From Bacillota bacterium (GTDB lineage: Bacteria > Bacillota > Negativicutes > Sporomusales > UBA7701), in contig JAEZJM010000019.1 in NCBI GenBank assembly GCA_023415775.1, positions 124,001 through 188,000 on the forward strand: a DNA stretch of 64,000 nt, written 5' to 3'. The stretch's first letter is position 1, and the number at the start of each line of letters is the position of its first letter. The position numbers and the translations under genes were made by a program. Below the pieces are notes generated by a model, which did no database searches, had not been told where the DNA came from, and saw only the letters and a program-made list of their open reading frames with translations. Of the stretch, positions 15,565 through 24,175 are shown piece after piece.

Positions 15565-16831
15565 CACCGAAGCAAAGGTGGGCGCGATATCGCTGATCGG
15601 TCTGTTGCTGCTAGGGTATATGATCGTTTATCTCGGCGGCATCTCCTTTGGCGATAAGGGATACCCGGTCCAGGTGGTTTTCAGCGAGGTCGGCGGCCTC
15701 AAAGAGGGCAATGTCGTCCGCTACGCCGGCGTCGACGTCGGCCGGGTGGCAGGGGTGCATGCCGGCGACAAAGGGGTAGAAGTGCAGCTCAGGATTAATC
15801 CGGGCATCAAAATCCCCGAAGGGGCCAAATTCACCATCGGCACCGACGGACTGTTGGGCGAAAAATTCATAAATATAGTGCCGCCGCGGCAGAGTTCCGG
15901 CTACCTGCAGCCGGGCGCCACCGTGGCTGGCGAGGATCCCCGCGGAATCGACCATCTGGTGAACTCGGCCGACAAAACGCTTGCCGACGTCCAGAAGCTC
16001 ATCCAATCACTAAACGAAGTGCTCGGCGACGACAAGGTCAAGGCCGCCATGAAGGCCACCGCCCTCAACGCCCGCGATATAACCGAACGTCTCAACGAGT
16101 TCAGCGCCTCCCTGGCTCGGATGGCCAACAATAACGAGCATGACGTAAACGCCCTGGTCGGCAACCTGCGCGATATGTCCGCCAACCTTAAAGACGTAGC
16201 CGCCAGGGTCGACAAAATGGTGGCCGCCGTCGACAACAACGGCCAGACGGCCAAGGATCTCAAGGAAACAATCCAGAACCTGAAAAACACCAGTGTGCGG
16301 GTGGAGAAGATCGCCGCGTCGGTGGAAGACATCGCGACCGACCCGGAGACGACTAAAAACATCAAAGAAACACTCCGCAACGCCCGCTCGGTCAGCGAGA
16401 AAGCCAACAAGATGCTGACCAAGATAGAGAACGTCAGCGTCGAAACCGGCTTCGAAGTGATGTATAACAGTCATACCGACAAATACAGAAGCAACGCCGA
16501 CGTCCGCATCAACACCTCACCGCGCGATTTTGCCGTCATCGGCGTGAGCGGGATCGGTGACAACCAGAAGACCAACTTCCAGATCGGCAAGGGCAACGCG
16601 CACTTCGCCGGCCGGGCAGGCGTCGTCGAAGGCAAAGCGGGCATCGGGGCAGACACCATGCTGGGCAAACAGCTGCGCCTCTCGCTCGATGTCTACGACC
16701 CCAACGACGTACGGGTCAAACTGCGTACCCAGTACGAAATAGCGCCCCATACCTTTATCGTCGGCCAGACTGACAGCCTCAACAAGCAGTCGAACCAGAA
16801 CACATATTTTGGCGTGCGCCATTCCTTCTAG
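15554..16831 (+). CDS. mlaD: MlaD-like MCE protein with beta-barrel-like C-terminus
   Basis: The product is 425 aa, more than twice the length of E. coli MlaD (183 aa). Residues about 10-28 are the membrane anchor and about 35-115 the MCE domain (VQVVFSEVGGLKEGNVVRYA, GVDVGRVAGV). Residues about 130-295 are long amphipathic helices with little proline. Residues about 295-425 are beta-rich with alternating hydrophobic strands and end in phenylalanine, like an outer-membrane barrel. Work on Veillonella described such a MlaD as an envelope-spanning bridge. GTG 15554 follows AGGAGG (15539-15544), overlapping mlaF. Confidence 0.92.
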   Translation: MNLSTEAKVGAISLIGLLLLGYMIVYLGGISFGDKGYPVQVVFSEVGGLKEGNVVRYAGVDVGRVAGVHAGDKGVEVQLRINPGIKIPEGAKFTIGTDGLLGEKFINIVPPRQSSGYLQPGATVAGEDPRGIDHLVNSADKTLADVQKLIQSLNEVLGDDKVKAAMKATALNARDITERLNEFSASLARMANNNEHDVNALVGNLRDMSANLKDVAARVDKMVAAVDNNGQTAKDLKETIQNLKNTSVRVEKIAASVEDIATDPETTKNIKETLRNARSVSEKANKMLTKIENVSVETGFEVMYNSHTDKYRSNADVRINTSPRDFAVIGVSGIGDNQKTNFQIGKGNAHFAGRAGVVEGKAGIGADTMLGKQLRLSLDVYDPNDVRVKLRTQYEIAPHTFIVGQTDSLNKQSNQNTYFGVRHSF

Positions 16832-16839
16832 ATTTTGTA

Positions 16840-16869
16840 TTGACAGCCCCCTGTTTAAAACACTATAAT
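16840..16869 (+). promoter_or_regulatory. Strong sigma-A promoter of tolC
   Basis: A perfect TTGACA (16840-16845), an 18-nt spacer and a perfect TATAAT (16864-16869) lie directly after the mlaD stop. The predicted start point is near 16876, just ahead of the operator palindrome at 16882. Confidence 0.8.
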
Positions 16870-16881
16870 GAAAATTGGAAC

Positions 16882-16895
16882 TGACTAACCAGTCA
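16882..16895. promoter_or_regulatory. TetR-type operator TGACT-N4-AGTCA (tolC)
   Basis: TGACTAACCAGTCA is an inverted repeat with a 4-nt centre, placed just downstream of the predicted tolC transcription start. That position suits a repressor. Close relatives occur at 36881 (before lpxA) and 52771 (before the first SLH porin). The motif resembles sites of TetR-family regulators; no regulator gene is in the window. Confidence 0.6.
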
Positions 16896-16963
16896 ATTGC
16901 CTAAAAAAAGGAAACCGGCCTGCGGCAGCGTCCGCAGCTACATACGGTTCAGGAGGAATTACC

Positions 16964-18265
16964 ATGAGGAATCAGCAAATAGGAAAGAAAACTTTGGCGC
17001 TGGCGGTGGCGTGCGGTTATATGCTGGTTAACGCCGTCGCGTTCGCAGCGCCTACCGAGCTTACGCTCGAGGAGAGCATCGCTCTGGCGCTCAAAAACAA
17101 TCCGACGATAAAAATCGCCGAATCAGACAGAGAAAGGGCTTCGTGGGTGGTAAGGGAAGCCCAGGCCGGACAGGGCCCCACCATCACCTACAATCATAAA
17201 GATGCGCGCTACAGGTCGGCGCCGTCGACCCTCACGCCGAACCCAACGCCTGCCAACGATTTTGACAACACCGTCAGCCTGTCGGTGTCGCTATACAGCG
17301 GCGGGAAGATCGACGGCACTATCGGCAAGGCTAAATACGACTTCAAGGTGGCCGACCTCGGCCTGGCCAAGACCACGCAGCAGCTGAAGCTGGACGCGAC
17401 CAACGCCTACTTCAAGGTACTACAGTCCCGAAATATGCTGCAGGTCAGGCAGGAATCGGTGGACAACCTGACCGCCCACTTGAAGAACGTCCAGGCCCAG
17501 TACGACGTAGGTACGGTCGCCAAGTCGGATGTGCTGCGGTCCGAAGTCGAACTGGCCAACGCCCAGCAAAACCTCATCATTGCCCAGAACGACTACGACC
17601 TGGCAATGGCCAGTCTCAACAACGTCGTCGGATTGCCCCTCGACACCGAGATCAAACTCAAGGAAGAGCTAAAATACGAGCAGGCGAAACTGACCCTCGA
17701 CGACGGTGTCAAATTTGCGATGCAGTACCGGCCGGACGTTCTCCAGGCCGACTATACCCTGCAGGGCGCCAAGGAAAGCGTCAAGGTGGCCCGCAGCGGA
17801 TTTCTCCCCTCCGTAACGCTCAGCGGGTCAAACAACTGGTCTGACGAAAAATTCCCCGGCAGCAAAAACAGCAATTGGTCGGTATATCTCTCGACCTCGC
17901 TGACGCTGTTCGATACCAATCTCACACTTTCCAAGGTCAAGGAAGCGGAAGCCGGCGTGGTCAAGGCCAACGAGCAGTTCCGCCAGACCAAGGACAGCGT
18001 TTCTCTCGAGGTGCGCCAGGCTTATCTCAGCATGAAGGAAGCCGAAAAACGCATCGAAACCAGCCAGGTTGCGGTGGCCAAGGCTGATGAGGACTTCAAG
18101 ATCGCACAGGTCCGCTATAACGCCGGCGTAGGCACAAACCTCGACGTCATCGACGCCCAACTGGCGCTGGCCCAGGCCAAAACAAACTATATCCAGGCGA
18201 TGTACGACTACAACACCAGCAAGGCCAAGCTCGACAAGGCCATGGGCATAGCCGTCAAACAATGA
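16964..18265 (+). CDS. tolC: TolC-family outer-membrane channel protein
   Basis: The 433-aa product has a signal peptide ending near VAFA-AP and the two repeated outer-membrane-efflux-protein domains typical of TolC. The first begins LTLEESIALALKNNPTIKIAESD; the second has VEVRQAY-like helices and the terminal NAGVGTNLDVIDAQLALAQA motif. TolC trimers form an outer-membrane barrel with a periplasmic tunnel. It lies between mlaD and tamB, but its own strong promoter and operator suggest separate control. A tidy AGGAGG precedes ATG 16964. Its partner transporter is unknown. Confidence 0.92.
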   Translation: MRNQQIGKKTLALAVACGYMLVNAVAFAAPTELTLEESIALALKNNPTIKIAESDRERASWVVREAQAGQGPTITYNHKDARYRSAPSTLTPNPTPANDFDNTVSLSVSLYSGGKIDGTIGKAKYDFKVADLGLAKTTQQLKLDATNAYFKVLQSRNMLQVRQESVDNLTAHLKNVQAQYDVGTVAKSDVLRSEVELANAQQNLIIAQNDYDLAMASLNNVVGLPLDTEIKLKEELKYEQAKLTLDDGVKFAMQYRPDVLQADYTLQGAKESVKVARSGFLPSVTLSGSNNWSDEKFPGSKNSNWSVYLSTSLTLFDTNLTLSKVKEAEAGVVKANEQFRQTKDSVSLEVRQAYLSMKEAEKRIETSQVAVAKADEDFKIAQVRYNAGVGTNLDVIDAQLALAQAKTNYIQAMYDYNTSKAKLDKAMGIAVKQ

Positions 18266-18270
18266 ACACG

Positions 18271-18298
18271 AGGCCGGGGCGACAGCTCCGGCCTTTTA
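18271..18298 (+). terminator. Terminator after tolC
   Basis: A 7-bp stem AGGCCGG/CCGGCCT (18271-18277, 18288-18294) is followed by TTTACG. The short T-run suggests partial termination before tamB. Confidence 0.5.
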
Positions 18299-18365
18299 CG
18301 GCCTTGGTCAGGTATAAATTTCTGGCGAATAATCCACAAATTTCCGGAGAAACTAGGAGGCAGCG

Positions 18366-18446
18366 TTGCCTGAATTTTATTACCAGCGTCTATTTAAAAG
18401 GAAGGCTTTCGCCCGCGTCGAAAATATACAAAGATCGAGACTATGA
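18366..18446 (+). CDS. Possible 26-aa basic leader peptide upstream of tamB
   Basis: A TTG at 18366 preceded by a perfect AGGAGG (18355-18360, 5-nt spacing) opens a 26-codon ORF rich in Arg, Lys and aromatic residues, with the C-terminus NIQRSRL. Its TGA overlaps an in-frame tamB ATG (18443) as ATGA, the classical arrangement for translational coupling. It could be a leader peptide that feeds ribosomes into tamB or a chance ORF. No homologue is known to me. Confidence 0.4.
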   Translation: MPEFYYQRLFKRKAFARVENIQRSRL

Positions 18447-18460
18447 TGCGGGAGGCGCAT

Positions 18461-21400
18461 ATGCGGCAAAAAGCCATAGTACTGGCTGTAGTGGCTTTGG
18501 TTGTTGTCAGTGTGGCCGGCGCTTTTATAATCAACAAAAGCCAAACCGTAATGGCCGGGATGAGCGGCAAACTGGAGACGGAGCTGACCAAAGCGCTGGG
18601 CGGCCCCGTTTCGGTTAAGAGCCTGGAGATTTCCTGGCTCAACAAGGTGTTGCTCAGCGACGTAGCCGTCCGCGACGACCGCGGCCAACTTATAGCCGAA
18701 GCGGCAAAGGTGACGGTGGTATACGACCCGCTCGCTCTTTTGCGCGGCATCGCCGCCGTGGAAGCGGTCAGCGAACTGTCTTTGGACGAGCCGCAAATCT
18801 ACCTCGACCGACGTGCGGACGGCAAATGGAATATCGACGACCTGCTTGACAAGACCAGTTCGGGCGACTCGCCGTTCAACGGAAAAATCGCCATAATAAA
18901 GGGCACGGTGACGGTCACCATGCCGGAAGGCCGCTGGCGGCTGAGCGACATCGGGGCTAAATTCGACTTTGCCGGTAAACCGGACGTAGCTCTCCAGCTC
19001 ACCGCGACCTATAACGGGGCGCCGCTGGAGGTGGCGGGGCGCGTGAGCCGGAACGGCGCCAGCATGGTGGCTGCCGGCGCTACCAATCTTGATCTGAGTG
19101 GGCTGGAAGCCTTAGTTCCGGCCGGTATGGCGGTAAAGCCGGCCGGCGGCCGCCTCGCCCAGGCGCAAATCATCCTGCGGCGCGACAAAGGCGAAATAAC
19201 CTATGCCGGCGAGGCAAAACTCGACGGCGTCAACGTCGGCGTCGCCGGCCTGACGGTGAGCGACGCGCGTGGCAGTGTAGCGTTCAGCGACAAGCAGGTT
19301 TTTCTGTTTCCGATTGCCGCCAAGGTTTACGGGCAAGATATCGAACTTAGGGGCAAAATAGCGACCGACGCCGCCGAACCGGTGCTCGGCCTGACGGTGA
19401 GCGCCCGTAGTTTTGACCCCGCCGCCATGGGCCGGGACATCCCTCTCAAGGGTCCGCTGTCGTTCACGGCTGTTATCGGCGGCGCGCCGACCAGGCCGGT
19501 TGTCAGCGGCGAGGTCCGCCTGGACAAGGGAGAGGTAAGCGGCTGGGCGGTCAACGGCGCGGTTGCTAAATTCGCGTTGGTCGAATCGGCCCTGACGGTC
19601 AATAAACTGGACGCCGACATGTTCGGGGGCCGGATAAGCGGAGCAGGAACCATCCTGCTTGACAAACAAGATTACAACCTGGCGGTCAGCGGCCGCGGAC
19701 TGGATCTGGCTGCCCTTCCCAGCCTCGGAGTGAATATATCCGGGCGGGGTGATATCGACCTGCGCCTGGAAGGGACGAACACCCTGGCATCAGCCAAGAT
19801 GGCCGGCTCGGCCCAGGCGATAAGCGGCAGTCTTGACGGCATACCCTTTGCCAACCTGTCTGCAGGCTTTTTCAAAGCAGGCGACAGCATGGCGGTCGAC
19901 TACATAACCATCGGTTTCCCAGGCACCGGAGTGTTGACCGCCCAAGGTACGGTCGACAACGGCCGGTTGGCCTTGACCTTTTTCGGCCAGGGCGTACCGC
20001 TTTCCCTCTTTGGCGAGCAGGCTGGCGGCATTGATCTGGCCGGCACGGCCGACGCCGAAGGCAAGGTGGAAGGCACGATCGAATCGCCCCGGGCAACGGC
20101 CCGTTTCACCGCCTACAACGGCCGGGCGCTTTACCAGCCCTTCGCGCTCGCCCAAGGCGGCCTGACCCTGACCCGCAATGCTATCACTCTCGAAGAAGTG
20201 GTGGCGCAAAGCGGCGTCACCCGGCACGTGGTCAACGGCAGCGTCGGCCTAACCGGCGGACAGGAGATGAATATTACCGTTGCCACCCGCCAGGCAAGGG
20301 CGGAAAACCTCGTCAAACTCATCATGCCTGGGGAGAGATTGACCGGCAACGTCGACAACGAGCTGACGATAACCGGCCCCAGGGCGTCATTGTCCGCCGC
20401 CGGACACGTCAAGCTGACCGAAGGGAGTTTCCGCGACCAGCTCATCGCGCGGGCCGAGGGTCATTACCGCCGGCAGGGCGGCGTCATCGAACTGCGCGAT
20501 TTTGTCGTGAATTCGCTGGGCGCCGAGGTCCGTTTCGCCGGTACGATCGGCGCCGGCAACAGCCTTAATCTCGACGTGACGGCGAAAGACATCGACCTTG
20601 CCGCCGTCCATGTCAAATTTCCCTATCCGGTCGCCGGGCAGGCCCACTTCGCCGGCCGGCTGACCGGCACCCCGGCCGCGCCGGTTTTCAGCGGCGGGAT
20701 AACCGCTTCTAGTCTGAAGCTGAACGGCCAGGAACTGGCCGACATCGCCGGCGAAATCAGCGTCGACAGCGAACAGCTTGCCGTGCCGAGCTTCGGTTTT
20801 TCCCAGGGTGAAGGCAAATTCGCTTTTTCCGGCGGGATAGGCTTTGCAGCCGGGAATATTTACGGCGACCTTAGCGCTAGCAATGGCGGAGTCGCCGGGC
20901 TGCTGGCCATTTTCAACATCCCAACGAAAGATATCGACGGCCGTCTTGATGGCCGTGTGACCCTCGGCGGCACGGTAGCCAAGCCCGACATGTGGCTGAC
21001 AGGCACGCTCACCAAAGGGAAGATCAAGAACTACTCGCTCGATAGTATCGAAGCCGACATCGCCCTAAGGAACAATGTGGTGACTATCAATCACTTTTTC
21101 GCCAAGCAAGGCGACGGCGTGCTGGCGGCACGCGGCACAGCCGCGCTGGGCGGACCGCTCAACCTTGAGATCGGCGGCCGCTCTCTCGACGCTGGCCTCC
21201 TGACCGCCTGGCTGGACTCGACGGTAGACACCCGCGGCAAACTCACCTTTACCGCCCAGATAACGGGAACCTCCTATAGCCCCCACGCGGCCGTTTCGCT
21301 GGAGATAAACGGCGGCGGCGTTGCCAACGCCACCTTCGACGCCTTGTACGGCTTGTTCGTACTCGACAAAGGAAGTATCTATGTCAACCAGCTGATGTTC

Positions 21401-22807
21401 ACCAAGGGAGATTACCGGGCGAGCGCGTACGGAACCATCCCCCTGGCCGCCCTGAATCCTCAGGGGCGGGCCCAAGCTACCGTCGCTGACCAGATGGACC
21501 TCAAAGTGCGCCTGGAGCAGGCCAATCTTAGCATCCTGCCGCTTCTGAGCAAAGAAGTTGCCTGGGCCACCGGCGAAACCAAGGGCGAGGTGACGATCGG
21601 CGGCACTCTGGCCCAGCCGCTCCTTGCCGGCAGCATCGTCGTCAGGGATGGAGCCGTGAAACTGAAGTCGTTGGCCGACCCGATTCAAAAAGTGGGGGTT
21701 GATATTCAATTCGAAGGTGATAAAATTAATATAATAACCTTCGACGGCAGTCTGGGCACGGGTGCGTACCGCCTGACCGGGTCGGCCGCGATCAACGGCC
21801 TCGCCCTCGCGGATTACCGCGTTCTCCTCGTGCTGGACAAGCTGGGTGTCAACCACAAATATTTCAAAGGGCCGCTGGAAGGTACCCTTACCCTCAATTC
21901 CAACGGCGGGAAGCCTGTTCTGGGCGGCCAGCTGATTTTTGAAAATACGACAATCAACGTACCCATCGTACCGGAGTTCTCGCCTTCCGGGATCGACATA
22001 GGACTCGACCTCGAAATTGTCGCCGCCAAGAAGGTCAGGCTGTATAACCCTTATTTCTATGACCTGCAGGTGGAAGGAAAAGCCAAGTTCACTGGCTCGA
22101 CCACCGAACCCGCGGCCTCCGGACACTTCGAAACGGTGCGCGGAACGGTAAACTACCTGCGCACCCAGTTCAGGGTGGACAACGGCCGCGCCGACTTTAC
22201 CCGGTTTGGGTCACTGCTGCCGGTTATCAAGCTTACGGCCGAGACCAAACTGGAGTACACGAGAGTCAAGCTGGCGGTGAGTGGCCCGCTCGACACGTTG
22301 GAATTTCATCTGAGTTCCGAACCGGCGATGAACCAGCAGCAGATACTGTCGCTCCTCACACTGCGCAACCGTTATTCGGATCGGCAGAATACAGTCGGTG
22401 GCAGCCGGGACTCGGGGCTGGGCCGGGAAGAACTGATGGGGCTCCTCGACGCGGGACTGCACGTAGCCTTCGTGGCCGAAGCCGAGACCGCCTTCCGCAA
22501 TTCCTTCGGTCTCGACGACTTCCGCCTCGTCCGCAGCACCCTGCCCAGTGAGACCTCGACCACAAACGGCAAAATATCAGGCTCCATGACCGGCGCGTCG
22601 ACCTCGGCCAACGACCGGGAGGTATACAACATCGAACTCGGCAAGTACGTCACCGACCGTTTGTATATAAGCTACACGCTGGGTGTTGACCATAAAGAAA
22701 CAAGCGCTTTCATCCGTTACGACCTTAGCCGCCGGTTCAGCGTTACCGGAGCGGTGGACGAATATCACCGCCGGCGGGTGGGCGTGGAGGCCCGGTTTAC
22801 TTTCTAA
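18461..22807 (+). CDS. tamB: TamB-family (AsmA-like) outer-membrane biogenesis protein
   Basis: TamB proteins span the periplasm as a long hydrophobic groove and are implicated in phospholipid traffic to the outer membrane. The product is about 1448 aa with one N-terminal membrane anchor (about 4-24). Many repeated beta-rich segments follow (VSGEVRLDKGEV, LRLEGTNTL and similar). The conserved TamB/DUF490 C-terminal domain takes the last 350-400 residues and ends in RFTF. ATG 18461 has GGGAGG upstream; ATG 18443 is an alternative, coupled to a short upstream ORF. The order mlaEFD-tolC-tamB matches other diderm Firmicutes. Confidence 0.92.
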   Translation: MRQKAIVLAVVALVVVSVAGAFIINKSQTVMAGMSGKLETELTKALGGPVSVKSLEISWLNKVLLSDVAVRDDRGQLIAEAAKVTVVYDPLALLRGIAAVEAVSELSLDEPQIYLDRRADGKWNIDDLLDKTSSGDSPFNGKIAIIKGTVTVTMPEGRWRLSDIGAKFDFAGKPDVALQLTATYNGAPLEVAGRVSRNGASMVAAGATNLDLSGLEALVPAGMAVKPAGGRLAQAQIILRRDKGEITYAGEAKLDGVNVGVAGLTVSDARGSVAFSDKQVFLFPIAAKVYGQDIELRGKIATDAAEPVLGLTVSARSFDPAAMGRDIPLKGPLSFTAVIGGAPTRPVVSGEVRLDKGEVSGWAVNGAVAKFALVESALTVNKLDADMFGGRISGAGTILLDKQDYNLAVSGRGLDLAALPSLGVNISGRGDIDLRLEGTNTLASAKMAGSAQAISGSLDGIPFANLSAGFFKAGDSMAVDYITIGFPGTGVLTAQGTVDNGRLALTFFGQGVPLSLFGEQAGGIDLAGTADAEGKVEGTIESPRATARFTAYNGRALYQPFALAQGGLTLTRNAITLEEVVAQSGVTRHVVNGSVGLTGGQEMNITVATRQARAENLVKLIMPGERLTGNVDNELTITGPRASLSAAGHVKLTEGSFRDQLIARAEGHYRRQGGVIELRDFVVNSLGAEVRFAGTIGAGNSLNLDVTAKDIDLAAVHVKFPYPVAGQAHFAGRLTGTPAAPVFSGGITASSLKLNGQELADIAGEISVDSEQLAVPSFGFSQGEGKFAFSGGIGFAAGNIYGDLSASNGGVAGLLAIFNIPTKDIDGRLDGRVTLGGTVAKPDMWLTGTLTKGKIKNYSLDSIEADIALRNNVVTINHFFAKQGDGVLAARGTAALGGPLNLEIGGRSLDAGLLTAWLDSTVDTRGKLTFTAQITGTSYSPHAAVSLEINGGGVANATFDALYGLFVLDKGSIYVNQLMFTKGDYRASAYGTIPLAALNPQGRAQATVADQMDLKVRLEQANLSILPLLSKEVAWATGETKGEVTIGGTLAQPLLAGSIVVRDGAVKLKSLADPIQKVGVDIQFEGDKINIITFDGSLGTGAYRLTGSAAINGLALADYRVLLVLDKLGVNHKYFKGPLEGTLTLNSNGGKPVLGGQLIFENTTINVPIVPEFSPSGIDIGLDLEIVAAKKVRLYNPYFYDLQVEGKAKFTGSTTEPAASGHFETVRGTVNYLRTQFRVDNGRADFTRFGSLLPVIKLTAETKLEYTRVKLAVSGPLDTLEFHLSSEPAMNQQQILSLLTLRNRYSDRQNTVGGSRDSGLGREELMGLLDAGLHVAFVAEAETAFRNSFGLDDFRLVRSTLPSETSTTNGKISGSMTGASTSANDREVYNIELGKYVTDRLYISYTLGVDHKETSAFIRYDLSRRFSVTGAVDEYHRRRVGVEARFTF

Positions 22808-22813
22808 GCGGGG

Positions 22814-23470
22814 ATGATCAAATTGTTGAGCCAGTATCTGGCCGAACTGAGAAAAATACGTCTGCTCGACGCCGCCGAAGAAAGGCAGCTGTGGGAGGCT
22901 TATAAGGGAACCGGCGACCTCGACAGCCGCCGGCGTCTCATCGAGCATTACCAGCCGCTGGTCTTCAAGGCCGCCCTCCGCTGGAAAGCCGATGACGCGG
23001 CGATCATGGACATCATCCAAGAAGGCACCGTCGGGCTTATCGAGGCTGTGGAAAGCTACGATCACACCCGGGGGGTGGCGTTCAGCTTGTACGCCTTCCA
23101 CCGCATTCGCGGCCGCATTGTCAACTTTGTCACCCGCGAGGGCAAGGCCAACTGTCTGTACATCGACAGCCCCCTGGAGGAAGAAGGAAACCTGACTCTG
23201 GGGGATGCGCTGGTGGACGGTGCGCCAGCGGTGGCTGTTCAGGCCGAACGCAATTTCCTCGTCGAGCAGGTCCGCGGCGCTCTTGGGCGCTTGCCGGTCA
23301 ACGAACAGCTGGTGCTGTCGGGCATGTACCTGGAAGAGCGCGAGCCCAGGCAATTGGCCGAAGCCCTCGACATGAGCCTTTCGCATGTCTACAGGCTTCA
23401 TAAGCAAGGCATCCGCAGGGCCCGCGGCCTGTTATCCCGACTTATGCAGGACATGAAGAATTCATTGTAG
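22814..23470 (+). CDS. Sigma-70-family RNA polymerase sigma factor
   Basis: The 218-aa product carries sigma region 2 (DIIQEGTVGLIEAVESYD then AFSLYAFHRIRGRIVNFV, about 60-105) and region 4 with a helix-turn-helix (RQLAEALDMSLSHVYRLHKQ, about 170-200). The N-terminal YLAELRKIRLLDAAEERQLW resembles region 1.2. It starts 6 bp after the tamB stop with a weak ribosome site, so it is probably translated with tamB. The promoters it recognises are unknown. It could be an alternative sigma factor for envelope or sporulation genes; no anti-sigma gene is visible next to it, although the following membrane protein could be considered. Confidence 0.85.
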   Translation: MIKLLSQYLAELRKIRLLDAAEERQLWEAYKGTGDLDSRRRLIEHYQPLVFKAALRWKADDAAIMDIIQEGTVGLIEAVESYDHTRGVAFSLYAFHRIRGRIVNFVTREGKANCLYIDSPLEEEGNLTLGDALVDGAPAVAVQAERNFLVEQVRGALGRLPVNEQLVLSGMYLEEREPRQLAEALDMSLSHVYRLHKQGIRRARGLLSRLMQDMKNSL

Positions 23471-23611
23471 AGCAAAATGGCTGAAAGAGGGAGAAAAAGA
23501 GAGATAAATCCTTCTGTTTCCGCAAAATGCCCTAATTTACCCGCGTAAGAGCGACCAGAATCTGGCCTCTTCCCATGACTATATATTGTAGCTATAATAG
23601 GAGTGGTGGAA

Positions 23612-24154
23612 ATGGCGGATTTCAAACGGCATATGTTCCGGCACCTGCGTTCCGCCAAAGTTTGGCTGACGCGGGCGGAAGAGTCATTCGACAATAACAG
23701 CAAAATTCGCGGCGAACTCGACCTTTTCTTAGCTCAGGCCGAGCTTCAGCACGCGAAGGAGGCAAGCCTCTTCCGGCAAGAGCGGCATCATTCCTTGCTC
23801 TTGCGCCAGGCGGCGCCTTTCGTACTCGCGGCCGCCATAGTTGCCGCCGGGGTTGGGGCATACTGGGGGTTTAGCGAACGCCACGCCGCCGTGCCAATTC
23901 CACTCGCCGCGCAAGAAGCCAAGATAACGCCGGTGGTCCCAAAAGCCAGCGATACATCAGCCCCGCACCGGGTTGATGAGCAGCGGCCGGCGATATCCAA
24001 GGCGACAAGCAATACTCCACCGGTAATCAGTTTGCCGGCCGACCGCCCGGAAAGCATCGGGCGGACACAGCCGACAGAAAAGGAGAACCTGCTTTCCCCG
24101 GATGAGATGAAAAATGTCATCCGGGCTGCCGGCAAATCGCTGCGCGGCCAATAA
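23612..24154 (+). CDS. Conserved-looking single-span membrane protein of unknown function
   Basis: I do not recognise this 180-aa protein. Residues about 1-65 are charged and helical (DFKRHMFRHLRSAKVWLTRAEE). A membrane segment follows near 72-90 (APFVLAAAIVAAGVGAYWGF), and then a Pro/Thr-rich, low-complexity tail that probably crosses the periplasm and ends in a short helix. ATG 23612 has AGGAG 8 nt upstream. Its place between the sigma factor and bamA hints at an envelope role; a membrane-bound regulator of the sigma factor is a speculation, as no anti-sigma motif is visible. Confidence 0.65.
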   Translation: MADFKRHMFRHLRSAKVWLTRAEESFDNNSKIRGELDLFLAQAELQHAKEASLFRQERHHSLLLRQAAPFVLAAAIVAAGVGAYWGFSERHAAVPIPLAAQEAKITPVVPKASDTSAPHRVDEQRPAISKATSNTPPVISLPADRPESIGRTQPTEKENLLSPDEMKNVIRAAGKSLRGQ

Positions 24155-24175
24155 ACTAAATAAAGGAGGTTATGC

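Noticed and set aside
23593..23598. Perfect TATAAT just before the 180-aa membrane protein gene
   Set aside because: A start point about 7 bp downstream would fall inside the ribosome site of ATG 23612, and no -35 fits at 16-18 nt.
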